Source: an uncultured Ruegeria sp. (GTDB taxonomy: Bacteria; Pseudomonadota; Alphaproteobacteria; Rhodobacterales; Rhodobacteraceae). Taken from it: DNA of 64,000 bases. The number at the start of each line of letters is the position of its first letter. The first letter of the stretch is position 1. Positions 45,755 through 54,687 of the stretch are shown here, piece after piece. The DNA is taken from contig NZ_CANMQQ010000014.1 of the NCBI RefSeq assembly GCF_947500045.1, positions 62,001-126,000 on the forward strand, read 5' to 3'. The translations under genes were made by a program, and so were the position numbers. The notes under the pieces are model-generated. The model was not told the DNA's origin and did no database searches. It saw only the letters and a program-made list of their open reading frames with translations.

Positions 45755-46297
45755 TCAATAGGGGTTCGCACCGGTGATCAGTTCTTCGCGCACTTCAAGG
45801 CGCGGTCGCCAGTTGTATTTGGTATCTTCACGCACTGGCGCCCAATGCAGAACGCCGCTGTTCCGCCACGGGTCGAGTATGATGCCTTCGTACATTGAAT
45901 CCCCCTTGGCGCTGATCAAAGCCGAGTGGTGAATAATTCGAAACGCAGTCGGAGGCGACGTGACCCAGTGCAGGTCCAGCGTCCGGAAATTCTCTTGCTT
46001 CAGACGTGTGGACACGGCTTGTGCCCAGTCGTTGCACAGACCCTTTTCGCGAAAGCCGTTGATGATCTTGGCATTGTGAATGAGCGCCGGATCAGTGACA
46101 TTCCAGTCCTGTTTAAGCTGGCTCGAATAGGAATAGGATATCTCGGCCGCGCGGCGCGCCTCAGCCGGGTCAACTTCGGGGCTGAGATTTTGGATCGCCT
46201 GTGCCAACTGGTCGACGTCGTCGGACCCGGTGACCGGAGCCATGGCGCATCCGGCGAGGGCCACACAGGTGGCCAAAACTGCGATAATGATTTTCAC
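45755..46297 (-). CDS. Predicted lipoprotein with a conserved soluble domain
   Basis: 180 aa from the GTG at 46297, which follows AGGAGAATC. Leader VKIIIAVLATCVALAGC with lipobox A-L-A-G-C. KGLCNDWAQAVSTRLKQE and LHWVTSPPTAFRIIHHSALIS and GIILDPWRNSGVLHWAPV resemble a papain-like/transglutaminase-like core (Cys, His, Asp in order), which would make it a possible cysteine peptidase-like protein. This is a weak inference. The frame up to 46450 lacks any signal sequence. Confidence 0.66.
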   Translation of the reverse strand: MKIIIAVLATCVALAGCAMAPVTGSDDVDQLAQAIQNLSPEVDPAEARRAAEISYSYSSQLKQDWNVTDPALIHNAKIINGFREKGLCNDWAQAVSTRLKQENFRTLDLHWVTSPPTAFRIIHHSALISAKGDSMYEGIILDPWRNSGVLHWAPVREDTKYNWRPRLEVREELITGANPY

Positions 46298-46451
46298 GCT
46301 CGATTCTCCTCTGGCCAGCGCGGGGGCTGGTTTTGGTTGACGCCGTTTAACCGATTTCTGCAGCCGATCCGAGGGGGAAGTTTCGCCCGTGCGACCACAA
46401 ATCCGAGTTGTACAACACAGAAGATTGCGGCCTGAGGGTCTGTACAACACG

Positions 46452-46484
46452 GAAGAAAAAGAAAACCCGGCGCGAGGCCGGGTT
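46452..46484 (-). terminator. Rho-independent terminator of mcd
   Basis: AACCCGGC (46464-46471) and GCCGGGTT (46477-46484) with a 5-nt loop. On the minus strand it is followed by TTCTTTTTCTTCC (46463 down to 46451). It stands 30 nt after the mcd stop. Confidence 0.88.
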
Positions 46485-46513
46485 CAGTTGGGGAAACCGC
46501 GTCGGTCCGGGTG

Positions 46514-48205
46514 TTACCCCAGCAACCGCCGCGCGATGACTTGTGCCTGAATTTCAGCGGCACCCTCAAAAATGTTCAGGATGCGTGCGTCGCACAGCAC
46601 GCGACTGATTTTGTATTCCAGCGCAAATCCGTTGCCGCCATGGATCTGCAAACCGTTGTCTGCCGCGGCCCAAGCCACACGGGCACCCAGCAGCTTGGCC
46701 ATCCCGGCCTCAAGGTCGCAGCGTTGGCCGTGGTCTTTTTCCCATGCGGAATAATAGGTTAACTGCCGCGCGATCATGATCTCAACCGCCATCATCGCCA
46801 GTTTGCCCGAAACACGCGGGAAGTTGATCAGCGATTTGCCGAACTGCTTACGGTCCTGCGCATATTGCATGGCGATGTCCAAAGCGCTCTGCGCCACACC
46901 AATGGCACGGGCGGCTGTCTGGATGCGGGCGGACTCGAAGGTTTCCATCAACTGCTTGAAACCTTTGCCTTCTTCGCCACCCAGAAGGTTTTCGCCCTTC
47001 ACTTCGAAGCCATCAAAGCCCAGCTCGTATTCCTTCATGCCGCGATAACCCAGCACCTCAATCTCGCCACCGGTCATACCGGGGGTGGGGAAGGGGTTCT
47101 CATCGGTTCCAGGTGTCTTTTCAGCTAGGAACATCGACAGGCCGCGGTGATCGGTACTGTCGGGATTGGTGCGCGCCAACAGGGTCATCACATGGGTGCG
47201 CGCAGCGTGCGTGATCCATGTTTTGTTACCCGTTATCTTATAGTTACCATCCCCACCCTTGATAGCCCGCGCCCGCAGGCTGCCCAGATCTGACCCGGTG
47301 TTGGGCTCGGTAAATACGGCGGTTGGCAGGATTTCGGCGCTGGCGAGTTTCGGCAGCCAGTTGGCTTTTTGCTCATCCGTGCCACCCGCGATGATCAGTT
47401 CAGCCGCGATTTCGGACCGGGTACCCAAAGAGCCCACGCCGATATAGCCGCGCGACAGTTCCTCGGAGACCACACACATCGAGGCTTTGGACAACCCAAA
47501 GCCGCCAAATTCCTCGGGGATGGTCAGGCCGAACACACCCATTTCAGCCAGCTCTTCGATGATCTCAATCGGGATCAACTCGTCTTTGAGGTGCCATTCA
47601 TGGGCATTTGGTTCAACCTTTTCCTGCGCATAGCGGCGGAACTGGTCGCGGATCATCTCCAACTCTTCGTCCAGACCCGAAGCGCCAAACATAGTGGCAC
47701 CCGATTGGTCCTGCATCAGCTCAACCAGACGGGTTCTGGCGGCCTGAGAATTGGCCTGCGCCATCAGGGTTTGCACCTCACTGCACTGGAACCCAGAAAG
47801 TGCATCCCAGCCAAGGCCAAGATCTTTCAAACGAACGACTTCGCCTTGGTTCATCGGGATGCCGCCTGCGATTTGATGCAGGTATTCTCCGAATGCGATC
47901 TGATGCAGCAACTGCTCCATCTCGCCAAATTTTCCTTCAGCCTGAAGCGCCTCGGCCCAGCGTTGCATCTGTTGCAACGACTGGTGGTAGGTTGCCAGCC
48001 AGGACAGTCCATGGGCGGCTGTCTGGTGCGCTTCGATCAGCGCGCCCGAGATGCGTCCGTCGCTTGTCACCATGGCACGAACCGATGTCCGCGCCTTGTC
48101 GAATACAGATTCAACTGCGGGCAAAGCGGCCGCGCTGAGTGTCAGAAGGTCAGGCAAAACTGCTGGCTGTGTCATGTTCGTCAAATCCTGTCCGTCATGG
48201 GCCAT
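46514..48205 (-). CDS. mcd: (2S)-methylsuccinyl-CoA dehydrogenase of the ethylmalonyl-CoA pathway
   Basis: 563 aa. Residues about 190-563 are a full acyl-CoA dehydrogenase: LTIPEEFGGFGLSKASMCVVSEEL, TEPNTGSDLGSLRARA, KTWITHAARTHVM, QFGKSLINFPRVSGKLAMM, and IHGGNGFALEYKISRVLCDARILNIFEGAAEIQ, in pieces. The extra ~170 N-terminal residues, unusual for the superfamily, match the Mcd type from Rhodobacter, which oxidises methylsuccinyl-CoA to mesaconyl-CoA in acetyl-CoA assimilation. Electrons go to ETF (etfAB at 59.6-61.3 kb). An alternative start is the Met at 48175. Confidence 0.85.
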   Translation of the reverse strand: MAHDGQDLTNMTQPAVLPDLLTLSAAALPAVESVFDKARTSVRAMVTSDGRISGALIEAHQTAAHGLSWLATYHQSLQQMQRWAEALQAEGKFGEMEQLLHQIAFGEYLHQIAGGIPMNQGEVVRLKDLGLGWDALSGFQCSEVQTLMAQANSQAARTRLVELMQDQSGATMFGASGLDEELEMIRDQFRRYAQEKVEPNAHEWHLKDELIPIEIIEELAEMGVFGLTIPEEFGGFGLSKASMCVVSEELSRGYIGVGSLGTRSEIAAELIIAGGTDEQKANWLPKLASAEILPTAVFTEPNTGSDLGSLRARAIKGGDGNYKITGNKTWITHAARTHVMTLLARTNPDSTDHRGLSMFLAEKTPGTDENPFPTPGMTGGEIEVLGYRGMKEYELGFDGFEVKGENLLGGEEGKGFKQLMETFESARIQTAARAIGVAQSALDIAMQYAQDRKQFGKSLINFPRVSGKLAMMAVEIMIARQLTYYSAWEKDHGQRCDLEAGMAKLLGARVAWAAADNGLQIHGGNGFALEYKISRVLCDARILNIFEGAAEIQAQVIARRLLG

Positions 48206-48242
48206 GAATCACGTCCTTTGCTGGGTCGTTTGGTCATATCAT

Positions 48243-48275
48243 GCTGCACGTGCAGCGCAACAAAAATACGTATTT
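48243..48275. promoter_or_regulatory. Paired perfect palindromes in the mcd/TauE divergent region
   Basis: GCTGCACGTGCAGC (48243-48256) and AAATACGTATTT (48264-48275) are both perfect, with centres 20 bp apart, 38-70 nt before mcd. The first is GC-rich and the second AT-rich. They probably cover the mcd promoter. Confidence 0.55.
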
Positions 48276-48348
48276 AGCCAATAAATAGTTCAAATATTTC
48301 ACATACGAATTGCGGTGCAGAAAAAACTTGAACTGATATGAAGAGCCG

Positions 48349-49113
48349 ATGGAACTGTTTTCACTGATGTCCCTGCAAGAATTATACCTTGCCCTTGTCG
48401 TGGCATTTGTCGCGGGTTGGGTCAAAGGCATGGTCGGTTTTGCCATGCCGATGGTTCTGGTGTCGGGGCTCAGCATGATGCTGCGGCCCGAACTGGCGTT
48501 GGCGGGTTTGATCCTGCCCACGCTGGTCACCAACGGGGTACAAGCCCTGCGCGAAGGGGTGCCTGCAGCGGTGGCCTCGGTCCGTAAATTCCGGGTGTTC
48601 CTAATGGTCGGACTGGTCTGCCTGTTGGCCAGCGCGCAGTTGATCAACGTATTGTCACCCAAGGCCTTCCTGCTGATCCTCGGCGCTCCGGTCTCGTTTT
48701 TTGCACTGGTGCAACTGCTGGGGCTGAAACTTACGATGCAGGCACCTTCGTTGCGGATTGAGGTCATGGTCGGTGCTGTGGCTGGCGCTGTCGGAGGCAT
48801 CTCGGGTGTGTGGGGACCGCCAACCGTGGCCTATCTGACAGCGTTGAACACCCCGAAAAAAGATCAGATGCGGGTGCAGGGGGTGATCTATGGACTGGGG
48901 GCCTTGGCACTTATTGTGGCGCATCTCGGCTCGGGTGTTTTGCGGACCGAGACGGCGGTGTTTTCTGCGCTGCTCATCATTCCGGCACTGGTTGGAATGC
49001 GTGGTGGTCAATTTCTGCAGGATCGCATTGATCAGGCCCAGTTCCGCAGGCTCACACTTTTGGTTTTGCTGATTGCCGGGCTGAACCTGCTGAGACGCGG
49101 CCTTATGGGTTAA
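48349..49113 (+). CDS. TauE/SafE-family permease (UPF0721)
   Basis: 254 aa, eight helices. AFVAGWVKGMVGFAMPMVLVSGLSMML and VAGAVGGISGVWGPPTVAYLTAL are the two glycine-rich repeats of the family. Members export sulfite, sulfoacetate or other organic anions; substrate unknown here. Divergent from mcd. The stop shares TTAA with the convergent gene. Confidence 0.9.
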   Translation: MELFSLMSLQELYLALVVAFVAGWVKGMVGFAMPMVLVSGLSMMLRPELALAGLILPTLVTNGVQALREGVPAAVASVRKFRVFLMVGLVCLLASAQLINVLSPKAFLLILGAPVSFFALVQLLGLKLTMQAPSLRIEVMVGAVAGAVGGISGVWGPPTVAYLTALNTPKKDQMRVQGVIYGLGALALIVAHLGSGVLRTETAVFSALLIIPALVGMRGGQFLQDRIDQAQFRRLTLLVLLIAGLNLLRRGLMG

Positions 49114-49652
49114 CCGCGTCTTTCGACAAGGCGGAACGCGAAGTGTAGGCCCAGCATCAGAAAGAACAGGCCTGATATGTCACCAATCAAAAAGGCGATG
49201 TATTCAACGGTTGTGCTGCCAAACGCTGTGTTGGTGAGAACTGAAACCAGAACCGAGGTCAATATCCCAACCCCCATCACGCACAGCCAGCAAGGATTAC
49301 GGTCGGCGCGTGGGAACAGGTCCCAACCAACCGCTTTGCAAGCATAAAATACCGCAGGTACGATTGTCACGGCGATGGCAATCGCCAACAATCTGCTTGG
49401 GAGGAACACATCCCAGCCACCGATCATGGCAAAGACGATTACAACACCCGGCAACAGCGCAAAAATCGCACGCCACCCCAAAAGCCATGCCGACAGGACC
49501 CGCACACCATGTGGAAGGAACAGCAGGCTGGCATGGCTGGGGTATTCCGGAAAAAACATATTCTGAAGCGGCATCAGAACCTCGAAGGTGAGAAGCGATG
49601 CAACAACATAGGCCAAAGAGGCATAGAATGTATCAGAGGCCCATCTGTTCAC
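49110..49652 (-). CDS. MASE1-like membrane protein without an output domain
   Basis: 180 aa, about five or six helices. FLPHGVRVLSAWLLGWRAIFALLPGVVI is typical of MASE1, normally an N-terminal sensory domain of GGDEF or histidine kinase proteins. Here it ends after the membrane part (LHFAFRLVERRG). Function unknown; perhaps a partner of a separate output protein. Confidence 0.68.
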   Translation of the reverse strand: MNRWASDTFYASLAYVVASLLTFEVLMPLQNMFFPEYPSHASLLFLPHGVRVLSAWLLGWRAIFALLPGVVIVFAMIGGWDVFLPSRLLAIAIAVTIVPAVFYACKAVGWDLFPRADRNPCWLCVMGVGILTSVLVSVLTNTAFGSTTVEYIAFLIGDISGLFFLMLGLHFAFRLVERRG

Positions 49653-49685
49653 GGGAGTCAGCCGATTTCAGATTTCAGGCGGCGA

Positions 49686-49976
49686 TCACCTGGGTGCATG
49701 AACCAAATACCGACCGCGATTGGCGCTTCCGCTCTGCGAAAGATAACCTTTTTGCACCAGCGACTTGAGAGCGCGGAAGAATGTGGGCCGCGAGACGCTT
49801 TGAACCAGCGTGTGCTCGATCAGACCAAAGGTCCGCACCTCTTGATCGTTTTTCGACAGCTCTTCGGCTGCATAATATATGTCACGCTCGACCGGGGACA
49901 GTTCTTCCAGCCCCAGAGTGCGTTCCATGCTTTGCATCAGTTTGCGAAGTTCAGTGAGTTTCGAAATTTCAGTCAT
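49686..49976 (-). CDS. Small winged-helix DNA-binding protein (MarR-like)
   Basis: 96 aa from the ATG at 49976 (a GTG at 50012 would add 12). ERTLGLEELSPVERDIYYAAEEL is followed by LVQSVSRPTFFRALKSLVQKGYLSQSGSANRGRYLV, in two parts, a helix-turn-helix plus wing. It belongs to no family I can name. It lies 33 nt upstream of the MASE1-like gene on the same strand, so may be co-transcribed. Confidence 0.68.
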   Translation of the reverse strand: MTEISKLTELRKLMQSMERTLGLEELSPVERDIYYAAEELSKNDQEVRTFGLIEHTLVQSVSRPTFFRALKSLVQKGYLSQSGSANRGRYLVHAPR

Positions 49977-50265
49977 AACCTGCCTATAGTTTCCCGTGTC
50001 GAACCGAGGCACGTCAAAAGGCTATAGCCCTTGGAATACATCAATCTGACACCCATCCCCGAGTGGAAATAATCGTTACCTTCTGGGGCAGCCCGGAACG
50101 TTGTGTGAGCAAGGTCGTCCAGATCGCCCATCGTTAAAGTTTGATGGAAGCCGCAGCAATAACAACGGCCCACATCGCTTCATAGGTATGACGGGTTAGC
50201 GCAAATTGCGTGTTCTCGCAATGAACTTGTCGTGAGCGTTCGGGCGTCACAACGAAATCCCAAAT
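49977..50265. other. Non-coding stretch between the winged-helix gene and pckA
   Basis: About 290 nt without a gene I can support. A short frame on the minus strand (49973-50173) has no homology I recognise. It holds one TTAGCGCAA element (50196-50204) similar to the direct repeats on the other side of pckA. Confidence 0.4.
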
Positions 50266-50293
50266 GGAACGGGGCCATGTCGGCCCCGGTTCC
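50266..50293 (-). terminator. Hairpin behind pckA
   Basis: GGAAC-GGGGCC (50266-50276) pairs with GGCCCC-GGTTCC (50282-50293) with one bulge and loop ATGTC. It begins 2 nt after the pckA stop in reading direction. There is only ATTTGGGATTT after it, so strength is moderate. Confidence 0.6.
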
Positions 50294-50295
50294 GA

Positions 50296-51894
50296 TCAGC
50301 CAATTGCGACGGCTTTGATATCTTCGTCAATAAAGGGCAGGTATTGCTCGAAATTCGTAGCAAACATCTGCACCAGTTTTTCAGCCTGTTTGTCGAAGGC
50401 TTGCTGGTCGTCCCAGGTGCGGCGCGGATCCAGCAAAACCTCGGGCACGCCCGGTACCGATACCGGTACATCGAAGCCGAAATTCGCATCCTTGCGGAAT
50501 TCCGCGTCGGTCAGCGAACCTTCGAGTGCGGCCGTCAGCAGGGCACGGGTGGCTTTGATCGGCATCCGGCTGCCGACCCCATATGCACCACCAGTCCAGC
50601 CGGTATTCACCAGCCAACAGGTCGCTCCGTGCTGGGCAATCTTATCGCGTAGCAGGTTGCCATAGGCCTCGGGCCTGCGGGGCATGAAGGGTGCACCGAA
50701 GCAGGTCGAGAATGTGGGCTGCGGTTCGGTTACGCCACGTTCGGTCCCGGCCACCTTCGAGGTGAAGCCGGACAGGAAGTGGTACATCGCCTGAGCAGGC
50801 GTCAGCCGTGCGATCGGAGGCAGAACACCGAACGCATCACAGGTCAGCATGATGATGTTTTTGGGATGTCCGCCCATCGCCGTTTTTGACGCGTTCGAGA
50901 TATACTCCAACGGATAGGCACAGCGCATATTCGCGGTCAGCGAGTCATCGTTGAAATCCAGCTCTTTGGTCTCGGGATCAAAAACCATGTTCTCGATCAC
51001 GGTGCCGAACTTGCTGGTGGTTGCGTAAATTTCCGGTTCGGCCTCGGCGTTCAGATTGATCGTCTTGGCATAGCAGCCGCCTTCAAAGTTGAAGGTACCG
51101 CGATCTGACCAGCCATGCTCATCATCGCCGATCAGGGTGCGCGCAGGATCAGCCGACAAGGTGGTTTTACCTGTGCCCGACAAGCCAAAGAAGACGGCGG
51201 TATCGACCGGGTTCCCAACCGCGTGGTTCGCCGAGCAATGCATCGGCATCACGCCTTTTTCAGGCAGCATGTAGTTCAGCAGCGTAAAGACGGACTTCTT
51301 GTTCTCGCCGGCATATTCGGTGCCACCGATCAGGATCAGCTTACGGTCAAAGTTCAGCGCGATCACGGTCTCGCTTTGGCAACCGTGTTTGGCAGGGTCG
51401 GCCTGAAAGCTGGGGCAGTTGATGATGGTGAAGTCGGCAGTGAAATCGTCCAGGTCCTCACGATCCGGGCGGCGCAGCAGGTGGCGGATGAACAGATTGT
51501 GCCAGGCAAGTTCCGTGACCATGCGCACGTTGATTGAAAAGCTAGGGTCGGCCCCGCCCACGAGGTCTTGTACGAAATAGTCGCGGCCTTTCATGTGGGC
51601 CAACATATCTTCGTACAGCGCGTCGAACCCTTCGGGGGTCATGGCGGCGTTGTTTTCCCACCAGATGCTGTCGGCGACGCTGTCTGTCTTGACGACGTGT
51701 TTATCCTTGGGCGACCGGCCGGTGAACTTGCCGGTGGTGACCAGAAAGGCCCCGCCATTGCCAAGGGTGCCTTCGCCGCGCTTCAGCGCCTCTTCGATCA
51801 GCGCCGGTTCCATGAAGTTGTAATAGACATTGCCCAGACCCTCGATGCCCTGATCCTCGAGGCGGAACTGCGGGTTAACCCGTCCAGATGTCAT
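50296..51894 (-). CDS. pckA: Phosphoenolpyruvate carboxykinase (ATP)
   Basis: 532 aa. It converts oxaloacetate and ATP to PEP, the entry to gluconeogenesis from organic acids. The kinase P-loop [36 protein letters not shown], in two parts, and the substrate element RSPKDKHVV are intact. It is divergent from chvI/chvG, the arrangement known in rhizobia and other alphaproteobacteria. Direct repeats lie between (52025-52059). Confidence 0.98.
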   Translation of the reverse strand: MTSGRVNPQFRLEDQGIEGLGNVYYNFMEPALIEEALKRGEGTLGNGGAFLVTTGKFTGRSPKDKHVVKTDSVADSIWWENNAAMTPEGFDALYEDMLAHMKGRDYFVQDLVGGADPSFSINVRMVTELAWHNLFIRHLLRRPDREDLDDFTADFTIINCPSFQADPAKHGCQSETVIALNFDRKLILIGGTEYAGENKKSVFTLLNYMLPEKGVMPMHCSANHAVGNPVDTAVFFGLSGTGKTTLSADPARTLIGDDEHGWSDRGTFNFEGGCYAKTINLNAEAEPEIYATTSKFGTVIENMVFDPETKELDFNDDSLTANMRCAYPLEYISNASKTAMGGHPKNIIMLTCDAFGVLPPIARLTPAQAMYHFLSGFTSKVAGTERGVTEPQPTFSTCFGAPFMPRRPEAYGNLLRDKIAQHGATCWLVNTGWTGGAYGVGSRMPIKATRALLTAALEGSLTDAEFRKDANFGFDVPVSVPGVPEVLLDPRRTWDDQQAFDKQAEKLVQMFATNFEQYLPFIDEDIKAVAIG

Positions 51895-52237
51895 GTGTGT
51901 CTTCTCCTGTGGCGGCGCGGGCCATGGGCCGGATGCGCCATTGGGGCAGATACCGGAATGAGTCCGGCGGTCAAGCGCCTCTTATCATGGTATTTCAGGG
52001 CATGAACAGGAGGGTTCGAGGTAGTTAGCGCAACCAAGTTCAGGTTTAGCGCCACCAAGGAATTCTTGCCGGAAAACTGGGCAGCATTTTGTGAGTTGCA
52101 AGGCATTTTTGCCGCATAGCTGCCGCAAGAATGGCACGATTCGGAGTTACGGATTGATTCGGCGCCTTAAAACCGCCAACAATACCTCATAAAAAAGCGC
52201 ATTATTGCGAATGTGAGCAGGAATAGGGGTGACCCCG
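51895..52237. promoter_or_regulatory. pckA/chvI divergent control region with 21-bp-spaced direct repeats
   Basis: 343 nt without genes. TTAGCGCAACCAAG (52025-52038) and TTAGCGCCACCAAG (52046-52059) match at 13 of 14 positions with start-to-start distance 21 bp, two helix turns. The chvI-proximal part is AT-rich with ATAAAAAAGCGC. Each unit contains a half TTAGCGC typical of LacI-family sites; a third occurs beyond pckA. Confidence 0.55.
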
Positions 52238-52942
52238 ATGTCGAAGATTGCACTGGTGGACGACGACAGAAACATTCTGACGTCCGTGTCCATGACACTC
52301 GAAGCCGAAGGGTTTGAGGTCGAAACATATAATGATGGTCAGGCCGCGTTAGACGCGTTCAACAAGAAACTTCCGGACATGGCCGTTCTGGATATCAAGA
52401 TGCCGCGGATGGACGGCATGGATTTGCTGCAAAGGCTGCGGCAGAAAACTCAGATGCCGGTTATTTTCCTAACGTCCAAAGATGACGAAATCGATGAGGT
52501 TCTGGGCCTGCGGATGGGCGCTGATGACTATGTCAAAAAGCCGTTCTCTCAGCGGCTTCTGGTCGAACGCATCCGCGCGCTGTTGCGCCGTCAGGAAGCG
52601 ATCGAAGGGGATGTGACCAACGCCACGACAGGCGATACCAAGGTCATGGAACGCGGCGAATTGCGGATGGACCCGCTGCGCCATGCGGTAAGCTGGAAGG
52701 GCAACGACGTCTCTTTGACGGTTACCGAATTTCTGTTGTTGCAGGCGCTGGCGCAGCGTCCGGGCTTTGTAAAAAGCCGTGATCAGTTGATGGATGTGGC
52801 CTATGATGATCAGGTCTATGTAGATGACCGTACCATCGACAGCCATATCAAGCGCCTGCGCAAGAAAATGCGGGTTGCCGATTCTGACTTTTCGGCGATC
52901 GAAACGCTATACGGTATCGGATATCGTTATAACGAAGAATAG
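52238..52942 (+). CDS. chvI: OmpR-type response regulator ChvI
   Basis: 234 aa from the ATG at 52238 (AGGGG 8 nt upstream; GTG at 52229 less likely). Receiver: [14 protein letters not shown] with the acidic pair, phospho-Asp in [21 protein letters not shown], and [12 protein letters not shown] with the Lys. OmpR winged helix: [29 protein letters not shown] and [15 protein letters not shown]. Works with ChvG in envelope/acid stress control in relatives. Confidence 0.94.
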   Translation: MSKIALVDDDRNILTSVSMTLEAEGFEVETYNDGQAALDAFNKKLPDMAVLDIKMPRMDGMDLLQRLRQKTQMPVIFLTSKDDEIDEVLGLRMGADDYVKKPFSQRLLVERIRALLRRQEAIEGDVTNATTGDTKVMERGELRMDPLRHAVSWKGNDVSLTVTEFLLLQALAQRPGFVKSRDQLMDVAYDDQVYVDDRTIDSHIKRLRKKMRVADSDFSAIETLYGIGYRYNEE

Positions 52943-52974
52943 GCGCGGCCGTTTTAAAGGGGTGAAGGGGTCTC

Positions 52975-54684
52975 GTGCGCGATACTGAACAAGCCAACGA
53001 AGTGCGCGACGCGGATGTCGTTCTGGGGGATGATTGGGTCATCCCCCCAGATTCTGAGTCTGCCGAGTTGCAGGCCAAGAGATCGCGGCGAAATCTATTT
53101 TCGCTGCGATATTCACCTCTGGCGCGCCGGATCATTACCTTCAACCTTATCGCCCTGGTTATTCTGGTGGCGGGTCTGCTGTATCTGGACGATACACGCA
53201 AAGAGCGGGTTCAACAGACGGCGCAAAATCTGGTTGGGGATGCGCAGCTTGTCAGCAATGTGTTTGAAACCCAGCTGCGGCAGCCGTCAACCAGCGGCGC
53301 GGTAACGCTCGACGTGCGGGACACCCTGTCCGGGCTAAGCCTTCCGGAAGGGGGCGAGGTCTTTGTGTATGATAACACAGGTACGCTGATTGGTTGGACA
53401 CGCGGAGCATCACCGAATGCCGAATTGCCGAACCTTCTGCGGCAGGAGGCCGACACGGCCTCGGGCAGTACGTTGATCAGCGATGCGCTCAATGCGGTTT
53501 GGAACGGGGTTTCCGCCGTTTTCAATAGCAAATCAGAAACTGAGACACCGACGCTGGCGCAGCGTGTACAGGAACTGATCCCGCAGACGCTGCGGGGTGG
53601 ATTGCAGGTACAGGCGGTTCAGGACGACAAGGGCCAGACAGTGATCGTGGCCGTGGCCCCGATACTGGTTGACGATACGCCCGTCGGGGCTGTTGCCATG
53701 GCAGGCCCCGCAGGTGAGATCGATGCATTGGCCCGCAAAGAGCAAGAGCGCATCCTTCAGATGTTTGTCGTTGCGTTGCTGGTTTCCATTGGTCTTAGCC
53801 TCGTTCTGGCCTCGACCATTGCCAACCCTCTTGCTGATCTGGCCGCTGCTGCAGAGATGGGCAAGGATCGGGGGGCTGGGGTGAACCCGGGCCGTATCCG
53901 TATCCCCGACCTCAGTGCGCGCCCGGATGAGATTGGTCGCCTTAGTCAAGCTTTACGCGGAATGGTCACTGCGCTTTACAACCGGATTGATGCGAACGAA
54001 CAGTTCGCCGCAGATGTGGCGCACGAGATCAAGAACCCACTTGCCAGCCTGCAATCTGCCGTTGGCACGATGCGTATGGTCAAACGTGACGACCAGCGCG
54101 AAAAGCTATTGGGCGTGATTGAGCATGACGTGCGCCGGCTGGATCGTCTGGTCAGCGATATCTCGAATGCCTCAAGGCTGGATGCGGAGCTGGTGAAAGA
54201 GGAAGAACAATCCTTTGATCTTCTTAATCTGCTTGGAAATATCAGCCAGTTTCTGGGCGAGGATGCCCGATCGAAAGGGATCGAGTATATCACTGATTTG
54301 CCGTCTGGTCCTATCGTGGTCAACGGGCTCGAAGCACGCCTTGCGCAAGTTTTTGTCAATCTGATTACGAATGCGATTTCCTTTTGCGAGGACAAAGACG
54401 CCATTCGCCTCTGGGTGCGGCGCCGTGACAACCGGGTGTTGGTCGTGGTTGAAGACACCGGCCCAGGCATCCCTGATCAGGCCCTGACCAAGATATTCAA
54501 GCGTTTTTACTCGCAACGCCCCGAAGAGCATTTCGGCAACAATTCAGGCCTTGGGCTGGCGATTTCGAAACAGATCGTCGAGGCGCATGGCGGCGTGATC
54601 TGGGCCGAAAATATCCGCCCGACCGAAGCCGACATCACCTCGGACCCGCTAGGTGCGCGGTTTGTGGTTGGACTGCCTGTCTAG
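52975..54684 (+). CDS. chvG: Sensor histidine kinase ChvG
   Basis: 569 aa. Helix 1 (about 45-64), a ~190-residue periplasmic sensor domain, helix 2 (about 258-282), HAMP, then the kinase: His350 in DVAHEIKNPLASLQ, N box VNLITNAISFC, G1 DTGPGIPD and G2 SGLGLAISKQI. GTG start at 52975. Followed 3 nt later by hprK. Periplasmic repressor ExoR is its known partner in rhizobia; no exoR here. Confidence 0.93.
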   Translation: MRDTEQANEVRDADVVLGDDWVIPPDSESAELQAKRSRRNLFSLRYSPLARRIITFNLIALVILVAGLLYLDDTRKERVQQTAQNLVGDAQLVSNVFETQLRQPSTSGAVTLDVRDTLSGLSLPEGGEVFVYDNTGTLIGWTRGASPNAELPNLLRQEADTASGSTLISDALNAVWNGVSAVFNSKSETETPTLAQRVQELIPQTLRGGLQVQAVQDDKGQTVIVAVAPILVDDTPVGAVAMAGPAGEIDALARKEQERILQMFVVALLVSIGLSLVLASTIANPLADLAAAAEMGKDRGAGVNPGRIRIPDLSARPDEIGRLSQALRGMVTALYNRIDANEQFAADVAHEIKNPLASLQSAVGTMRMVKRDDQREKLLGVIEHDVRRLDRLVSDISNASRLDAELVKEEEQSFDLLNLLGNISQFLGEDARSKGIEYITDLPSGPIVVNGLEARLAQVFVNLITNAISFCEDKDAIRLWVRRRDNRVLVVVEDTGPGIPDQALTKIFKRFYSQRPEEHFGNNSGLGLAISKQIVEAHGGVIWAENIRPTEADITSDPLGARFVVGLPV

Positions 54685-54687
54685 GCC

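Noticed and set aside
49973..50173. Minus-strand 66-aa frame before the winged-helix gene
   Set aside because: No ribosome site, no recognisable features and it overlaps the promoter of the next gene.
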